Assembly (NCBI GenBank): GCA_963930645.1
Contig: OZ005660.1
Coordinates: forward strand, 199,786,927 to 199,850,926
DNA length: 64,000 nucleotides
Reading direction: 5' to 3'
Source of the DNA: Salticus scenicus
Lineage: Eukaryota; Arthropoda; Arachnida; Araneae; Salticidae
Numbering within the stretch: position 1 is the first letter of the stretch; the number at the start of each line of letters is the position of its first letter. The translations under genes and the position numbers were made by a program. This document shows, one piece after another, positions 10,966-22,760 of the stretch. A model generated the notes under the pieces. The model ran no database searches and was not told where the DNA came from. It saw nothing but the letters and a program-made list of their open reading frames with translations.

Positions 10966-13275
10966 CCTAATAATTTTACAAATTCGAAAATATCCGCAAT
11001 CGATTTGAAAGTATCAAAAACCTCTATGCACCAGTTTTGAACGATCTATCTCTATTTTTATTCTTTTGCCCCTCCGCTTCCTCCTCCCTTCCCGCCCCTC
11101 CCAATAATTTTAAAAATTCAAAAATATCCGCAATCGATTTGTAGGTATCGAAAACCTCGATGTACCAATTTTGAATGACCTTGATTGATATATTTTTTTT
11201 TGCCCCTCTGCCCCCCCCACCCTTTCCGGCCCTTCTAATAACTTTACACTTTCGAAAATATCCCCATTCGATTTGCAGGCCTCTAAAACCTATCTGTACC
11301 AATTTTGAATGGCCTGACTGTATTTCTATTTGTTTTTGCCCCATAGCCCCCCCTTACCACTCCACCCCTACCCGCCCCTCTTAATAATTTTACAAATTCA
11401 AAAATATCCGCAATCGATTTGTAAGTATCGAAAACCTCTACGTAACAATTTTCAAAGACCTGACACTATTTTTATTTTTTTGCACCCCCCCCTCCCCTCC
11501 CCCTTCTTGCCCCTCCTAATAACTTTACACAATCGAAATTACCCCATTCGACTTGCAGGCCTCTTAAACCTATCTGTACCAATTTTGAACGGCCTAATAA
11601 TTTTACAAATTCAAAAATATCCGCAATCGATTTGTAAGTATCAAAAACCTCTACGTACCAATTTTGAACGATCTGACACTATTTTTATTTTTTTGCCCCC
11701 CCCCGCCTCCCCTCCCCGCCTTCTTGCCCCTCCTAATATCTTTACACAATCGAAAATATCCCCATTCGACTTGCAGGCCTCTTAAACCTATCTGTACCAA
11801 TTATGAACGGCCTAACTGTATTTCTATTTGTTTTTGCCCCATAGCCCCCCCTTACCACCCCACTCCTACCCGCCCCTCTTAATAATTTTACAAATTCAAA
11901 AATATCCGCAATCGATTTGTAAGTATCGAAAACCTCTACGTACCAATTTTGAACGATCTGTCACTATTTTTATTTCCCCCCCCCACCTCCCCTCCCCCCT
12001 TCTTGCCCCTCCTAATATCTTTTCACAATCGAAATTACCCCATTCGACTTGCAGGCCTCTTAAACCTATCTGTACCAATTTTGAACGGCCTAACTGTATT
12101 TCTATTTGTTTTTGCCCCATAGCCCCCCCCTTACCACCCCACCCCTACCCGCCCCTCCTAATAATTTTACAAATTCAAAAATATCCGCAATCGATTTGTA
12201 AGTATCGAAAACTTCTACGTACCAATTTTGAACGATCTGACACTATTTTTATTTTTTTGCCCCCCCGCCTCCCCTCCCCGCCTTCTTGCCCCTCCTAATA
12301 TCTTTACACAATCGAAAATATCCCCATTCGACTTGCAGGCCTCTTAAACCTATCTGTACCAATTTTGAACGGCCTAACTGTATTTCTATTTGTTTTTGCC
12401 CCATAGCCCCCCCTTACCACCCCACCCCTACCCGCCCCTCTTAATAATTTTACAAATTCAAAAATATCCGCAATCGATTTGTAAGTATCGAAAACCTCTA
12501 CGTAACAATTTTCAAAGACCTGACACTATTTTTATTTTTTTGCACCCCCCCCCCTCCCCTCCCCCTTCTTGCCCCTCCTAATAACTTAACACAATCGAAA
12601 TTACCCCATTCGACTTGCAGGCCTCTTAAACCTATCTGTACCAATTTTGAACGGCCTAACTGTATTTCTATTTGTTTTTGCCCCATAGCCCCCCCCCCCC
12701 TACCCGCCCCTCCTAATAATTTTACAAATTAAAAAATATCCGCAATCGATTTGTAAGTATCGAAAACCTCTACGTACCAATTTTGAACGATCTGTCACTA
12801 TTTTTATTTCCCCCCCCCACCTCCCCCCCCCACCTCCCCTCCCCCTTCTTGCCCCTCCTAATATCTTTTCACAATCGAAAATATCCCCATTCGACTTGCA
12901 GGCCTCTTAAACCTATCTGTACCAATTTTGAACGGCCTAACTGTATTTCTATTTGTTTTTGCCCAATAGCCCCCCTTACCGCCCCACCCCTCTACCCGCC
13001 CTCCTAATAATTTTACAAATTCAAAAATATCCGCAATCGATTTGTAAGTATCGAAAACCTCTACGTACCAATTTTGAACGACCTAAAACAATTTTTATTT
13101 TTTTTTGCCCCCTTCTCCCCTCTCCGCTTCTTGCCCCTGCTAATAACTTTACACAATCGAAAATATCCCAATTCGACTTGCAGGCCTTTAAAACCTATTT
13201 GTACCAATTTTGAACGGCCTAACTGTACTTCTATTTGTTTTTGCTCCATAGCCCCCCCCCCCCTTGCTGCCCCAC
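10966..13275. repeat. C-rich satellite array, about 281-bp dimeric unit
   Basis: Two related monomers of about 140 bp alternate. Monomer A carries TCCGCAATCGATTTGTAAG and ends in a C-rich block (CCTCCCCTCCCC). Monomer B carries CCCCATTCGACTTGCAGGCC and ends TTGCCCCATAGCCCCCC. The GCCCCATAGCC landmark falls near 11339, 11836, 12114, 12399, 12680, 12961 and 13243, so spacing settles at 278-285 bp; the first interval (497) contains an extra partial unit. The plus strand is strongly pyrimidine-rich in the linkers. Overlapping open frames here are by-products of the repeat, because 281 is not a multiple of three. Confidence 0.92.
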
Positions 13276-13587
13276 CTGGGTGCTGAATTTCTAAAATTCC
13301 AGAAATTGTTTTTTAGATAGTTGCATTAGCTATATTTTAGAGCAAAAATTTCACGTATATCTATTTTTTTTGTTTGAGATATATAGGATTATGCGAAATC
13401 ACGTTTTACGCATGTGAAATCACGTTTTGCCCCCCCCCTGCCCCCTTGGGGACCGAATTTGAAAAATTCCAGAAACCGATTTTTAGACATTTGTATTAGC
13501 TATATTTAAAAACAAAAATTTTAGGGATATCTGTTTTTTTGCCTGAGATATGAAGGATTTTGTGAAATTACGTTTTGCCCCCCCCCT
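13276..13587. repeat. Two-copy tandem repeat following the satellite
   Basis: The sequence GAATTT(C/G)(T/A)AAAATTCCAGAAA, then GTATTAGCTATATTT, GATATCT(A/G)TTTTTTT and AAATNACGTTTTGCCCCCCCC occurs twice, near 13283-13440 and 13455-13585. Each ends in a C-run, like the satellite linkers. Possibly an older relative of the satellite unit or a flanking duplication. Confidence 0.7.
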
Positions 13588-14303
13588 CCCCCCATATCAG
13601 AAAAGTAGTATAACAGTAAATATCCAAAAAAAAAGTCTATTTTATTCTCAAAATATTAATAATAATAATAATAATAATTACAATTTTTTTTCAAAGTTTT
13701 TTTTGTTATTAAAAGTAAAAAAAAAAAAAAAAAAAAATATCAATAACTTTGTTTCACATTATCACAGATCTATAGTTCAACCATTCGTTTTAAAGGTATT
13801 GACGAGACCTTCCGAAAGATACCCATCTTGAAAATTTACTTCGCCCGTGGGAGGGCGACGCTCCCACAAGCACAATTTTTTCCCCCTAGTTAACAACTAC
13901 TTTTATCAATAATTCATATTAGTTTTACAATCAAAAGTTAAAAATAACTCTCATTATGTACATTTATACGAAATTTTGTCCTATACTGCCATGTTAAAAA
14001 TTTAGAAAAAATGCTATCACAGCGCCACCTATTGGGCGATTGATCCCTAAATCTAATCAGCACCAGTATATGTCAGGGTCCAACTAAATACCAAGTTTGG
14101 TTAAATTTCGTTCATTGGTTCGTGAGATACAGCCTCCAAAAATTCGTGACACACACACACACACAGAGAGAGAGAGACAGACATTTTCTAAAAACTATCA
14201 AATCATGTTCAGCACATCCAAAAACGTGCAAATCCATCGAAAACCGGAGTTCGAAAATTTTCACGAATCCAATACTTTCTCTATATTACATATAGAAGAA
14301 AGT
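13588..14303 (-). mobile_element. Hairpin-ended repeat, subfamily C
   Basis: On the minus strand it begins with the hairpin ACTTTCTTCTATATGTAA / TATAGAGAAAGT (14272-14303). Then come ATTGGATTCGTGAAAATTTT, a GTCTCTCTCT/GTGTGT microsatellite (14148-14181 on the plus strand), GAGATACAGCCTCC (plus strand, 14124-14137), a GCGCCACCTATTGGGCG (plus) landmark near 14023, and the GATACCCATC module near 13818. Copies are at 26475-27690. No coding potential. Confidence 0.55.
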
Positions 14304-14449
14304 CCCCCCCCCCCCGGGAGTGATAAATTTTCAAGATGGGTATCTTTCGAAAGATCTTGTCAATACCTTTAAAACGAATGGTTGAATTGTAGATCTATGA
14401 TAATTTAAAACAAAGTTATCGGTTTTTTTTTTGTTGTTGTTACTTTTAA

Positions 14450-14485
<36 letters not shown>

Positions 14486-14700
14486 TTTGAAAAAAAAAAA
14501 AAAAAAAAATCGTAATTTTTTATTATTATTATTATTTTTTTTTTTATTGAGAATAAATGGAACTACTTCTCTAATATGGAAATCGTCTGCATTATCATGG
14601 AAGAAAATTTTTTTTTATAATAATTTTAATAAATTATTTTTACTGAGGGAATTTGTATAGGAAAATATAGAAGAAAGTCATGTGGTGGCCACAACATACT
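14304..14700 (+). mobile_element. Hairpin-ended repeat, subfamily C, opposite-orientation partial copy
   Basis: Contains TTCAAGATGGGTATCTTTCG, AAAACGAATGGTTGAA, long A and T runs (14450-14545), GGAAATCGTCTGCATTATC, and ends GAAGAAAGTCATGTGGTGGC. That end (a small TGTGG/CCACA stem next to an arm of the C hairpin) mirrors the ends of subfamilies A and B. Confidence 0.45.
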
Positions 14701-14745
14701 AGTTTAGTTAAATTAATTATATCAGACTTCAAGTATAATTATAAA

Positions 14746-14782
<37 letters not shown>

Positions 14783-15435
14783 AAATTTCACTGTTACGTA
14801 ATTCGCTGGTATAACTAAAGAAAGCCTGAACCGGGCTGAAAATAGTATAAAGTACTTGGTCTGATCGAGCTACATATAAATAGATTAGAATAAATGAGGA
14901 AAGTTATTTGATGTCATGCGAAAATGGAAAATAAAAACAAAAGTAAAAAGGAAATACAAAAATAAAAAAAGAAAGAAAGAATCAAAACAAAACAAATCTC
15001 CGACGAAACCGCAATAAAGGACGTGGCTGATTTTTGATTTATTCTTCCAAAAAGTCAATGATTCGTCAGTGAATCTGTCAATCTTCTCCACCTCCTGTCA
15101 AAACCACGTGGGACACTTTTTATCTGCTTTCAGCCGGCATCGGAATTTTTTTCAAGTGAAGAGGGCCGTTAATGTGAATTTGTCAAATATAAATAACAAA
15201 TGGAATTGGAATGCAAGACAGACTTGTAAACTCGTTTCTTAACCACCGTCATAGTTTAAAAAAGCTTAATCATTTGCTTCATATATTGCTTTATTTTATT
15301 TTATTTATTTACTTATTTATTTATTTTATAGCGGAGAGAATTATTATTTTAAGGACACTTTAGTCTTTGAAATTTTATTAATATATTTAGCTTTATACAT
15401 TTTTAAAAACATACTTTAACTTTTATAAATATATT
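14701..15435. other. Dispersed repeat copy and AT-rich spacer
   Basis: 14701-14890 is a second copy of the repeat at 10580-10770, with a (TA)n tract at 14745-14779. A TTAAGGGCCC-type end occurs in inverted form near 15155 (AGTGAAGAGGGCCGTTAA). The rest is AT-rich with no gene. Confidence 0.45.
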
Positions 15436-15620
15436 TTAACACTTTTTGCGACCGCAGGATTTTGTCTTTTTGACAGTAAGACCCGACTACAGGCATTATA
15501 CTCTCACTGGGTACACACTTAAGAAATATGTAACACACAAATTACGAAAGAAACGTCCACTGACAGAGTTACAGATTTTCAAATGGCGTGAATCTACGTC
15601 AGCAGTCGCAAAAGGGTTAA
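15436..15620. mobile_element. TTAA-flanked MITE, GCGACCGC family
   Basis: A complete 185-bp copy. The left end is TTAA-CACTTTTTGCGACCGC, the right end is GCAGTCGCAAAAGGG-TTAA. The interior shares TTTTGTCTTTTTGACAGTAAG and AATCTACGTCAGC with the copy at 43532-43842. The piggyBac superfamily is implied by TTAA plus terminal repeats. No coding role: the open frame crossing it is incidental. Confidence 0.8.
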
Positions 15621-16440
15621 TGAAGAAAATATACTTTCATAGAAATTATAAAACGAATCGTACAGTTCCAAGAGTTCAACTGACCCAAAACTGGTAAGTG
15701 CGATTAAAATTGTTTAATATTTACTTCATGAACCCTTACAATAATTTATCCGAAAAGGTTTAGTTTGACGTTGTAGTATATATATATATATATATATATT
15801 ATTTCGTTACGTCTATTATGTTACCTACGAAAGAAAATTTAAGCTTTATTGGTGATCAGTACAGCTATAATAGACACTTTTACTTGAAAAATATTGCACT
15901 TTTTTCAAAGAGTACTGTATGGACTAATCGCAAATACAATGTATTTAAATAGACCTAAAGTTATCTAAAAAAGTAATGAAGTATATACAAATCTAAAAAA
16001 TTGAATTCAAGATAATTAAGAAACTGGAATAGACGCAACGTTTTATTAATTTTTATAATTATTTTTTTACTGAAAGATTTCCGGCGTGAAACTTTAAAAT
16101 TTTGTCTATTTGTTATAGGATCTTAATTTTATTTTTCTACATTTACAGATAACCCCTAACACATTTTTGATTATAACTCTATAAATACTAAAGATAAAGT
16201 ATACAAACAGAATACTTTTCCTCACTGCCAGACTCTCAGAAATTCGAAAATGAAGTCAACTTTTGGTGTTGCAATTGTGAAAAAAATCAAACTTGTCACT
16301 TATTTCAATATGTAGATGACGCCTAATTCAAAATTTGACGACATATTCAGAAAGTGCTTTTAATTTCCTGTTGAATTATGTCTATTAGATGTTCCTGCGT
16401 CAATTAATAGCGAAATTACAGCGAGTGTTGCGTTTCTTTT

Positions 16441-16620
16441 CCTCGACTGTACAATCAATATACTATAGATACAAATCCTTTGTTTGGAAAGAGTATAATT
16501 ATAATGTATATTCATTTGTAATATAAATGTGAAAACATAAATATTGTAATTTGGGGGAATAACGCCCACAGGCATATTTACTGTCAAATTGTCAAAAGCA
16601 TGCGGTCACGAATGCGTTAA
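16441..16620. mobile_element. TTAA-type MITE fragment, GCGACCGC family
   Basis: The right half of the family is present (TATAATTATAATGTATATTC, GAATAACGCCCACAGGC and the end TGCGGTCACGAATGCG-TTAA at 16617-16620). The left end is missing or too diverged to see. Confidence 0.6.
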
Positions 16621-16797
16621 GAATCGGACATTTTTTAGTACACGCCCATTTTTCCACACCAGTATGTTTTTTGAGTAATTTTCTTCAAATTTAGCTACAA
16701 TTAAATAACAAGAAAAATACTCTAAAAATATGTTGGTGTAGAAAAGAGGCGTGTAGTAAAAACTTCAGGTTCATAATTAGGATCTTGGCAAATATGC
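16621..16797. mobile_element. Hairpin MITE, ACACCAGT core, copy 1
   Basis: The core CCACACCAGTATGTTTTTTG pairs with the inverted ACTCTAAAAATATGTTGGTG. The right arm ends GGATCTTGGCAAATATG, a diverged form of the family end GTTGGCAAGTATG. The left arm is shortened where it abuts the TTAA MITE. Confidence 0.6.
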
Positions 16798-16858
16798 CTG
16801 CCGATCACCTCATTAATAATCGGCCGATTTTTAGAAATGCCTTTTTCTTTCACACAAG

Positions 16859-16891
<33 letters not shown>

Positions 16892-17028
16892 GGGGGGGGG
16901 GGGGGAGATTTTATATTTATTTAATCGCAATTACATTTGGAGATAATTACTCTAAAAATGAAACGGTGTGGAAAAGGGGGCGTTTAATAAAGGTCTTCCG
17001 AATCGTAATTAGGACGTTGATAGGTATG
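16798..17028. mobile_element. Hairpin MITE, ACACCAGT core, copy 2
   Basis: The left arm CCTGCCGATCACCTCATTAA and the right arm TAGGACGTTGATAGGTATG are inverted, diverged copies. Inside is a run of 30 T followed by 15 G (16861-16905), then ACTCTAAAAATGAAACGGTG. Non-coding; the frame crossing the T/G run is an artefact. Confidence 0.55.
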
Positions 17029-18170
17029 AAAACATGATAGAAATCATTTTCACGTCCTGTACGGGATTCAAAAATCGGTCCAAATGCGCTGAGAACCTGT
17101 ATTTGTTCCACTAAAAAATCACAAACATTACTTTTCGAACAAACTCCTTGTATTGAATAATTTAATATTTAGTCATATTGCTTTTATTTGCAGGTCTTTA
17201 CTATTTTATTTTTAGTTATATTTAATTTTTATTTAAATTTTTATTCGTATTGTAGTTAATGTAAATATTAGGTAACATGGTTTCACTAGGGCTAAGCGAA
17301 AGATTCTAGATTCATAAACATATGTAGATCTAAATAAATTAAAAAATTTTGTAATAACACTCTTAGGAGGCGATGTACTACTTTGGGTGTAATTACGAAA
17401 ATAACTTTTTCTACAATTTCAAAATGAATTAACTTGCAAAACTGATGAGCAGTTTATGATTTAACTAAATAAAACAAAATAATTCCGAGATTTTCATGGA
17501 AAACTGTTTGAAATCCGGCAATTCAATAAAAAGTTTCAGTTTAACACATTTAATTCCCTCGACAATTGTCTGTTTATACATTTAATGAAGGTTTTTTTCT
17601 TTTCTGTTGTGTTTCACTAAAAATACTTTTTGCTTTTATAAAATTCATATATTTTTTTAAGATTTCGTGGGTACTTTTGCGACCTTTGTAAAGAATCTTT
17701 AATATATACTAAAAATAATATCATTTTAGAAAGAATTTTTGGTACACCGGAAATTATATTAAAAATATATTATATAATATAAACTGAATTATACACGTAT
17801 TAATTTTGTTTTAATTTTGTGTAAAGTTATCGAGCGAAATGGCTGTCGGAAAGATGGCCTGAATGATAAATGCGTTTCGGGACTAGATGTTATTTAAAAC
17901 GCTTTTTTAAATAACATCTAATGATGACAATTGTAGATTGGCAACAGACGACACCTACGTCATAATACACATCCTACGAGCGAGTTTTCGATGTCATATT
18001 AATATGGTCCTAAATGCATCGCTTTTTCTCTCCTCGATGGTCAAGGCCTGATTAACGTAAGGGTTGACTGACAAACAGACAATTCAACAAAATGGAGTTT
18101 TAAGATTTGTTTAATTCTCTTGTAATTGTTCATTTACAAATTTAATGTTGTTGTTTATTTATTTTTGTTT
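17029..18170. other. AT-rich stretch with a small palindrome
   Basis: No gene. A 37-bp palindrome (TAGATGTTATTTAAAA with its inverse) sits at about 17884-17920. Otherwise AT-rich DNA. Confidence 0.5.
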
Positions 18171-18189
18171 CTTTATTTTTGTATGATAG

Positions 18190-20870
18190 AGGAGAAGGTG
18201 TAAAAATGGGCATAGGCGTAAATATGGGCACTGTGGCGTTGCATTCTGACACACAGTCTAACAAAACATATTTTTCCTACATGCACTTTGTTGTGAGCTT
18301 TGACGTCGCCACTTCAAAGAGGGTGTGGCTTAAGCCATAACACTTTTTTCGCCAATGATGGCAACCGCGATGCTGGCGGGCTTCCCGAAGAAAAACGGTC
18401 TTGTCTACAGTACGACCACATATCCTAAAACTAGCAGTGAGGACACGTCCAAAATGTTGGAGGGATGCCAGCTTATCCGACAATTTGAAATTTGGAAAAC
18501 ATCCAGTAATTCCGCGCCCTGTTATTGCTCATTTTCTCTAAGTCAGATGACTGCCACTCTTATTTTAGCACTGGACTCGTTGAGTTCGCTCTTGCGCAGA
18601 TGCTTCCATGGTTTCATGAAATGTGGTCGAAGAATAGTATGGTGTACAATAACGTCGTAACTTTTTTTTTTAATCATCTCATCGTACTATCTTTTCAATG
18701 TAAAGTCATCGAAATGAGTTTAAATATTATGTGAAATATAAATATTATCCAAACGTTTACAAAAAAAAACTTGTGTAATCTAACAAGGATGATTAACAGA
18801 TTTGAATTTCAAGAAGGTATATTTGCCATATGTTGCTGTATGCAGGGATCAAGTGTTAAGTTTGCCTTTTTTTAAAGGATTTCTGAATTGTATGATATCG
18901 ATTGAAAATGTAAATACAATTAGCTAGTCCAGCAAGTTAAAATAAAAATAGTCAAGTTGTTCTATAAAATGCTGATGTGGTTCCCAGGGACTATACTAAA
19001 GGAAATAATTATTCCAAATCTCTAGTTTCTTTAGAGAGTTTTACACAAACAATTTCACGTCACAGGCACCCATCCACAAAAAGGTATTGGGAGTTGCTAA
19101 AGGCTGGCGGCAAGGACAATAGATGGTGCCAGTTGTTGATATAAGATAGTAAAGAGCAGTTGGAATCATTCTTTTAAGTTGTGTGGATGGAGTGTGATTT
19201 ACAGTGCGATTTGGTGTTTATTATTGATTGCAAACTTTTGAAACGTATCTTAAATCGTTTTCTTTTCATGTTTTTATGGTTAGTTTAAACTAATTTCACA
19301 GTGATATCAGAAAAGCGGAGATACTACGCTACTATTAGAAGCACACATTTAGTCACCCACGCTTTTAGGTTACATGTGATAAAGGTAATATTTTTAGGCA
19401 GGGTTAGTGTAAGTACAGGCAACCTTTCTTGTTGTAAACATGGGCGTCCTTCGTTGGTGTAAGTATGGGCCACGGCAACTTCAAATACAATTTCTTTGTT
19501 CGATACATCTCCTGTACCCAACATTGACAAGAAAACCATCACTCATAGACGCAAAGCAGCAAGGTCCAGCCTCATCAATTAATGACCATACAAGGATCGA
19601 TTAACTAAATCGACTGACAAAAGTGCTTACAAGAAGACATCCTTGAGTTTTTCGGAGGTAAAATACAAGAGAGTGTCCTGTAAAACAAAAGACCGGCCAA
19701 GGATGGGAAGACCAAGACCTTCAAGCTTCAAAGAAAGAAAATATGACCCACGAAACGATATGATTCATCCTCCTACTTATAAGACTATTCTGACTCTCTC
19801 CTTATTCCAATCTGATGAGCAAAAATCGACAGCACGAAACAAATCCGCCGTCGATTACGAACAATAATTGCTTTAAAAATATTCTACCATCAGGCAAATT
19901 TACAACTTACCTTACTATATCCATAATTATCAAATGTACCGCGAAATTAACTTCCCGAGCCTTGAAAATTTTATACAACACCTTAATATTAACTTCCATG
20001 AATAATTAGAATCTATTAATAATCGTGCTCTAAACACTCTTAATGTGTATGACCACACTGATTCTTCTAACAAACGTCGTCCTAAGATCGGTATTATTTT
20101 AACTTCCCGTCGCTAGTTTTTCGTTGTTTTCTTGTCTTCTTGTTAAAAAAAAAAAAAAAAAAAAAACTTTAAAATTTGAAAAATTCCAAAAAGTATTTGT
20201 TTCAATGTTCGTAATGCTTACTTAATCTCTTTTTTATCCCTTGTTACTTTATTTTATGCTTTACTTTCATTTTTCTTTTTGAGTTCAGGATTTGTTTTTC
20301 TCTGTCTGTCCGTTCCTTTCTCTCCCTTATGTTTTTTTTTTTTTTTTTTTTTTTTTTTTGTAAGCCATCACGATCCTAACTCATTCCATCTTCAACTTCT
20401 GGTTCGTTGAGGTGTGGGGTCACCATTGGACCCCGGGAACTCAGCACTCATCCAACTCTCGAACTCTCCTTATTAGTAGCGATGATGATAGTAACTCTGA
20501 TTCCAACGAGGGGTGTAAACTAAATTTGAGTGATGTAACTTGCATCTTTTGTGAAACAATGTTCTCTGAAGATACTCGCAGGGAAGAGTGGTATAAAGTG
20601 CTATGTGCCAAATGTGGGCACACTTAGAACGTGCCGGATTTGCCCGTATTTGCACCCCATTTTTCTGATGCATTTTTAAAAACTTTTTGTAAATTTTCGT
20701 TTTCGAATTGAAATAATTGACATTAATCATTATTTTGCCTCCTCTTATTCAATAAACATGTTATAGGTGTTAATGAAGGTCAACAACGTACAATTTTGAG
20801 AAGTAACTTTATATCAAGCATTAAAGTAGATGCCCATATTTACACCTTTTTTTCTATGCTTTTTGCGATA
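18190..20870 (+). mobile_element. Decayed DNA transposon with repeated GTGTAAATATGGGCA motif
   Basis: The motif GTGTAAAnATGGGCA occurs near 18199 and 18217 in one orientation and inverted (TGCCCATATTTACACC) near 20831, so the two ends look like diverged inverted termini. Related copies lie near 19450-19475 and 20610-20665. The interior contains a transposase-like Cys-rich tail (20412-20627) and no intact catalytic domain. The superfamily is not certain; the tail is of the kind seen at the end of pogo/jerky-type DDE_1 transposases. Confidence 0.4.
20412..20690 (+). pseudogene. C-terminal Cys-rich tail of a DDE_1-type transposase (fragment)
   Basis: The frame encodes an acidic serine-rich stretch (SSDDDSNSDSNEG) followed by VTCIFCETMFSEDTRREEW and then VLCAKCGHT, that is CxxC, a stretch ending in EEW, and CxxC. 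Arthropod pogo/jerky-type transposases commonly finish with such a small zinc-binding module, usually written CxxC...EEWxxCxxCxxWxHxxC. Here the expected tryptophan after GHT is a TAG stop (about 20625-20627), and the frame then runs on to about 20710 without the last Cys/His. No DDE core is visible upstream in the same frame. Similarity is by motif only. Confidence 0.5.
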
Positions 20871-20916
20871 CTTTTTGCAGTTTAAAAAAATTATTTAATT
20901 TTTATAATCTCATGGG

Positions 20917-21093
20917 TACGTAGTTAGAGCCTGATTAAGGGGGAAGCACACATTATTTATACTTTCACCGTTATTTTTTAACTCCTATAAAGCGTGGAAT
21001 TTCTATGACATCAAGTAAAAAATAATTGTAAAAATATTCCGGTGACAGCGGAGATAATGTGTGCTTCCCCCTTAATCAGGCTCTGTACGTAGT
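20917..21093. mobile_element. hAT-type MITE with 8-bp target duplication
   Basis: The element (20925-21085) has near-perfect terminal repeats, AGAGCCTGATTAAGGGGGAA at the left and its inverse ending CAGGCTCTG at the right. It is flanked by the 8-bp direct repeat TACGTAGT (20917-20924 and 21086-21093). An 8-bp duplication and the CAGAG-type terminus are the hAT superfamily signature. At 161 bp it has no coding room. Confidence 0.88.
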
Positions 21094-22133
21094 TAGGCGA
21101 TGTCAGAATCGACTTGTTTGACAAATACTGGAAAAGTGAGGTTAAAAAAAAGTATTTTACGCCTGAAAAAATAATATATATGTATTTAATATTAAAATGT
21201 AAATATGTGTTACCATTATTTATTGCTAATACCGGTGTCTCCTATTTGTAATTTCCAAATTAGCGCTTGTTGGTTACCGTAAAATTAATTATTAATTTGC
21301 TTTTTTAAATTTACTTTGTCAGTAAAAACTGTTACAGTTCACTCACTGATTGAATAAAATAAATACAGTCGACTTGCGTTACAATGATCATCGGGATGAC
21401 TCAATTTAGGTCGTTACATCAAATAAATCGAAAATCATTTTTCAAATGATGCTTTTTTCATTAAATTTGGTTTGATAAATGTTGTAAATGATATACTGCA
21501 TGTAAAGTATGAATTGTGTTAGAATTTATAACGGAAGTAAAATTTAAAAATCAAGATCAATTAAAAATAGTAATGAGAAAAATGATAATTCTCTCAAATT
21601 TGACGAAAATGAAAATAATGATTCCAGATGACGATTTAAATTAATTATACAGTATGTGTGTACCATAAAGTATAAATCAATGGTACCATTAAAAAAGTTT
21701 AAATGAAAGAAAAATTTTATTTTAATAAATTTTTCTTAATAAAAAAGAAAAGTAGGAATATGTATTGTGTACATACTGTACAAAAACTGAATTCTCCTAT
21801 TTATTTATGAACAACTAATTACATGTTTAATATTTTATGCATAAAGAAACAATCGAGTTTTGGTGTAATTTTGAAATAGGTATAAAGCATGTTTTAAACG
21901 AATGGTGATTTCAAATCATTCATTTTCATATTTTTGTTTTTCGAAAGTATCCGAAAAATTGTTACGTATTTTTACAGCTCAATTTTGATTGTAGGATTAC
22001 TAATTTTTGGAATATAATTGATGTTTTCATTATTCTCTACATTTAATATCCCTTTTGCTTTTTCACAGTCAATGAACTTTCAGAGGAATTTTCGATGAAT
22101 TTTTTTTCACACTCGTTGAATTCGAGAAAATCT

Positions 22134-22589
22134 GCATACTTGCCAACATCCTAATTAATATTGGCCCACCAGCGGCCGAGCGGTTCTGCGCTCAAAGCTG
22201 GTAGATGGGAGGTGCCGGGTTCGATCCCAGGTCTCGCTCATCGACCTAGCCGTTCGGAGTTTTCCGTGGTTTCCTCCGAAACTCGCGTAAATACGGGCCA
22301 GGACCCCTTAGAAAGACCCCCACGGAGGGCATTCCCCCCCTAGGCCTAGGACACATCAGGAGTCAATCGGCCTTAAATCCTACAACCAACCAACCAACCA
22401 ACCTAATTAATATTCCGTAGTCTTGTTAGTCTCGCTCTTTTTTTTCGCACCAGTAAATTTTTAGAGTAATATTCTACAAATGCAATTAAGATTAAATAAG
22501 AAGAAAAATACTCTAAAAAGATACTGGTGTGAAAAATAACGTGGAGCTAAAAATACTGCAGAATATTAATTAGTATGTTGGCAAGTATG
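22134..22589. mobile_element. Hairpin MITE, ACACCAGT core, split by a SINE
   Basis: The left end GCATACTTGCCAACATCC and the right end GTTGGCAAGTATG are inverted copies. The core TCGCACCAGTAAATTTTTAG pairs with CTAAAAAGATACTGGTGTG. Removal of the SINE (22163-22403) and one copy of its target duplication restores a palindrome of about 205 bp. Confidence 0.85.
22152..22414 (+). mobile_element. tRNA-derived SINE with 11-bp target duplication
   Basis: The element (22163-22403, 241 bp) starts with a tRNA-like head: GGCCGAGCGGTT resembles the A-box region of Leu/Ser-type tRNAs, and GGTTCGATCCC is an RNA polymerase III B box. A GC-rich tRNA-unrelated body follows, and the 3' tail is (CCAA)n (22384-22403). 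It is flanked by the direct repeat TAATTAATATT at 22152-22162 and 22404-22414, as expected for LINE-mediated insertion. It is not a functional tRNA gene, since the acceptor and anticodon arms do not fold as one. The open frame across it has no meaning. Confidence 0.9.
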
Positions 22590-22723
22590 AAACCGTTTGT
22601 TCGAAGTGATTTCTGATGGCTTCTTTAAAATTTTATTCCCAAACAGCTTATGTGGTTCAGATTTCAATTAAAAGGCAAACATCAAACTGCATCTCATTTT
22701 CCCGATGAAGTAAAATTCGTCGG

Positions 22724-22760
<37 letters not shown>

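Noticed and set aside
11024..13286. Series of proline/serine-rich open frames over the satellite
   Set aside because: They recur with the 281-bp period on both strands and shift frame from unit to unit; they reflect the C-rich repeat, not a gene family.
18277..18483. Minus-strand frame resembling the LSLR-x-PEATS segment of pogo-type transposases
   Set aside because: The resemblance is weak, the strand conflicts with the plus-strand Cys-rich tail of the same element, and no neighbouring domain supports it.
22161..22343. Open frame over the SINE and a possible tRNA gene
   Set aside because: The region has pol III boxes, a (CCAA)n tail and a target duplication, so it is a SINE; the head does not fold as a complete tRNA.
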